A stretch of 64,000 nucleotides of DNA. Source: Fasciolopsis buskii. Lineage: Eukaryota; Platyhelminthes; Trematoda; Plagiorchiida; Fasciolidae. The stretch's first letter is position 1. Every line of letters starts with the position of its first letter. The position numbers were made by a program, and so were the translations under genes. The notes under the pieces are model-generated. The model searched no databases. It worked only from the letters and a program-made list of their open reading frames with translations, and was not told the DNA's origin. Where the stretch lies: NCBI GenBank assembly GCA_008360955.1, contig LUCM01006285.1, positions 57,566 to 121,565 on the forward strand, given 5' to 3'. Below, one piece after another: positions 62,717-64,000 of the stretch.

Positions 62717-64000
62717 TACTAGTACGAGATCTAGTGGCGGCAATTTGACGTGTGAACTGGTAACAATCGAGCATGGATAGACACCGGCAATTGACGAGTT
62801 CACAGTTATTCTTCAGCAATTTTTCGGTCTTTCTAATCTGGCGTTCAGCAACTCAAGCATGAAATGTTTTTTCCTGTCTCTCGTAAACCAAAAGGTTGTA
62901 CAACCTCAAATTTATTTTCCACTGCTCAAGCATCACATACTATGGACAATGTTACGATTCAGGCTGTGTTATGAAATAAATTCTGAAGGCTAGGGTTGCC
63001 TTCACCAAAAATTACGTACCTTGGGAAGTAAAACCGCTCTACCCGAGATAACGTGCTTACGAAATTCCGGTGCAGTGCAACACAGAGCGTATTTCAGAGA
63101 AGTCATCATTTTCCGTGTTGCCTATTTTCGTACGACTAAGGGACTATCTCCAACATGACAAGGACAAATTCCGCCCCGTTGATAGTGGATTCTATTTTGA
63201 TTCTTTGAACGGGGTCCTCCCATTTTATTCGTGCAAACGTAATCACTTTGATAGGACGCAAGGAAACAGGACAACTATTTCGGGGAGTTTTATGACGGCT
63301 ATGTTTTTCGGCGAGCGTTTTGGGAAGCATCGCTTGCTGTGCATTCGTCGACAAAATTGCTGGTCGCCAAATTAGAGCACTGAACATTTTGCACAGTAAG
63401 ACAATTATATTCCTTGCTTTATTTTACGATTACTCCATGCACCATATCCTTTAGCATTTGAAACATTCGAATATTCTTCTTCCCTGTCTGTACGATTGGG
63501 GGAATGAATTTCTGTCGGAAAATTTTACCAGGACTATAAATAACTTTGTCCTCATGTTTGCATGTGACGGATTTCCCGCACGAAAGACGTGTTTGTTACA
63601 ATTTCTTAGTTTAACTTTGTGTAAACGGTGATCTTGTTTAGGTTAAAGCGGAGAGTAGGATTAAACAGAAAAATGTGAGTTAATCAAAGTTTGTTAATCC
63701 GTTCATCAACCCTTTCATTGTGACATTAAAAGATTTCACTATTTCTATTTCGCTGTTTCACCGTCGTGATAACAGCGTAAGCGAGTAACGTAGTACGGTC
63801 GAATGACCTTGACTCAGTCTCATCTTTGATGTAAATCAAAGTTTTGTTTGTGATCATCAAGGATTAGTAAATCTCATTTAATGTAAAATATCTAATTGTT
63901 CAATAATCAGTTTCAGCTTGTAATCGCGGACGTAATCATGCGTAGAATATTCGATAAAATAAGCGATTCCGTCGAACAGGCGTGATTGTAAACTTTGAAA

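Larger units (their letters stand above)
50860..64000. other. Right flank, upstream of the troponin start
   Basis: 13 kb with no exon I can defend. It holds SINE copies at 58068, 59274, 61371 and 62561, AC/GT tracts at 56.1 and 57.3 kb, CGTG-type tracts at 60.7 and 61.7 kb, and a poly-G run at 51.04 kb. The promoter and any non-coding first exon are expected here but could not be located. Confidence 0.5.

Noticed and set aside
1..64000. CRISPR array, rRNA, spliced-leader gene or bacterial operon
   Set aside because: No regularly spaced repeats with unique spacers, no rRNA-like blocks, no leader-like sequence and no long tandem open frames were seen.

Overview
The window looks like nuclear DNA of a parasitic flatworm, most likely a digenean trematode. 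The signs are moderate GC, no operon-like gene packing, tiny exons separated by kilobase introns, many tRNA-derived short interspersed elements (SINEs), 5'-truncated non-LTR retrotransposon tails, and long GT/ATGTGT microsatellites. There is no bacterial or viral layout. The genus cannot be fixed from the sequence.

One gene is supported. It is a troponin T-like gene on the minus strand running from about 50.86 kb down to at least 21.1 kb, probably on to 10.4 kb. Seven exons (50625-50842, 48867-48906, 45276-45332, 40298-40333, 34846-34890, 24676-24796, 21111-21211) each have GT-AG borders. They join without a frame break into about 206 residues: an acidic Ser/Asp/Glu N-terminus, a charged Arg/Lys/Glu helix, and a troponin-type coiled coil. 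Introns run from 1.7 to 10 kb. A plausible downstream exon (10409-10553) needs at least one unseen exon before it. The C-terminus was not found with confidence.

The rest is intron or flank filled with repeats. The main family is a tRNA-Ser-like SINE in at least nine copies on both strands. A second tRNA-headed SINE family has about four copies. There is a compact tRNA-like element at 40.76 kb, three 3' ends of reverse-transcriptase retrotransposons (16.34-17.0, 4.0-4.1 and 44.56-44.76 kb), an unnamed dispersed repeat near 12.3-12.7, 19.3-19.5 and 31.9-32.1 kb, and many simple repeats. The 5' flank (50.86-64 kb) holds SINEs and microsatellites but no exon I can defend.

Three points deserve follow-up. 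Three consecutive exons (57, 36 and 45 nt) are all phase 0-0, so they could be skipped singly or together without changing frame, as in troponin T isoform choice of other animals. The hexamer CACGTG occurs about three times more often than chance. A few exon-like segments inside the large introns do not fit the troponin frame and may mark a nested gene or old gene fragments.
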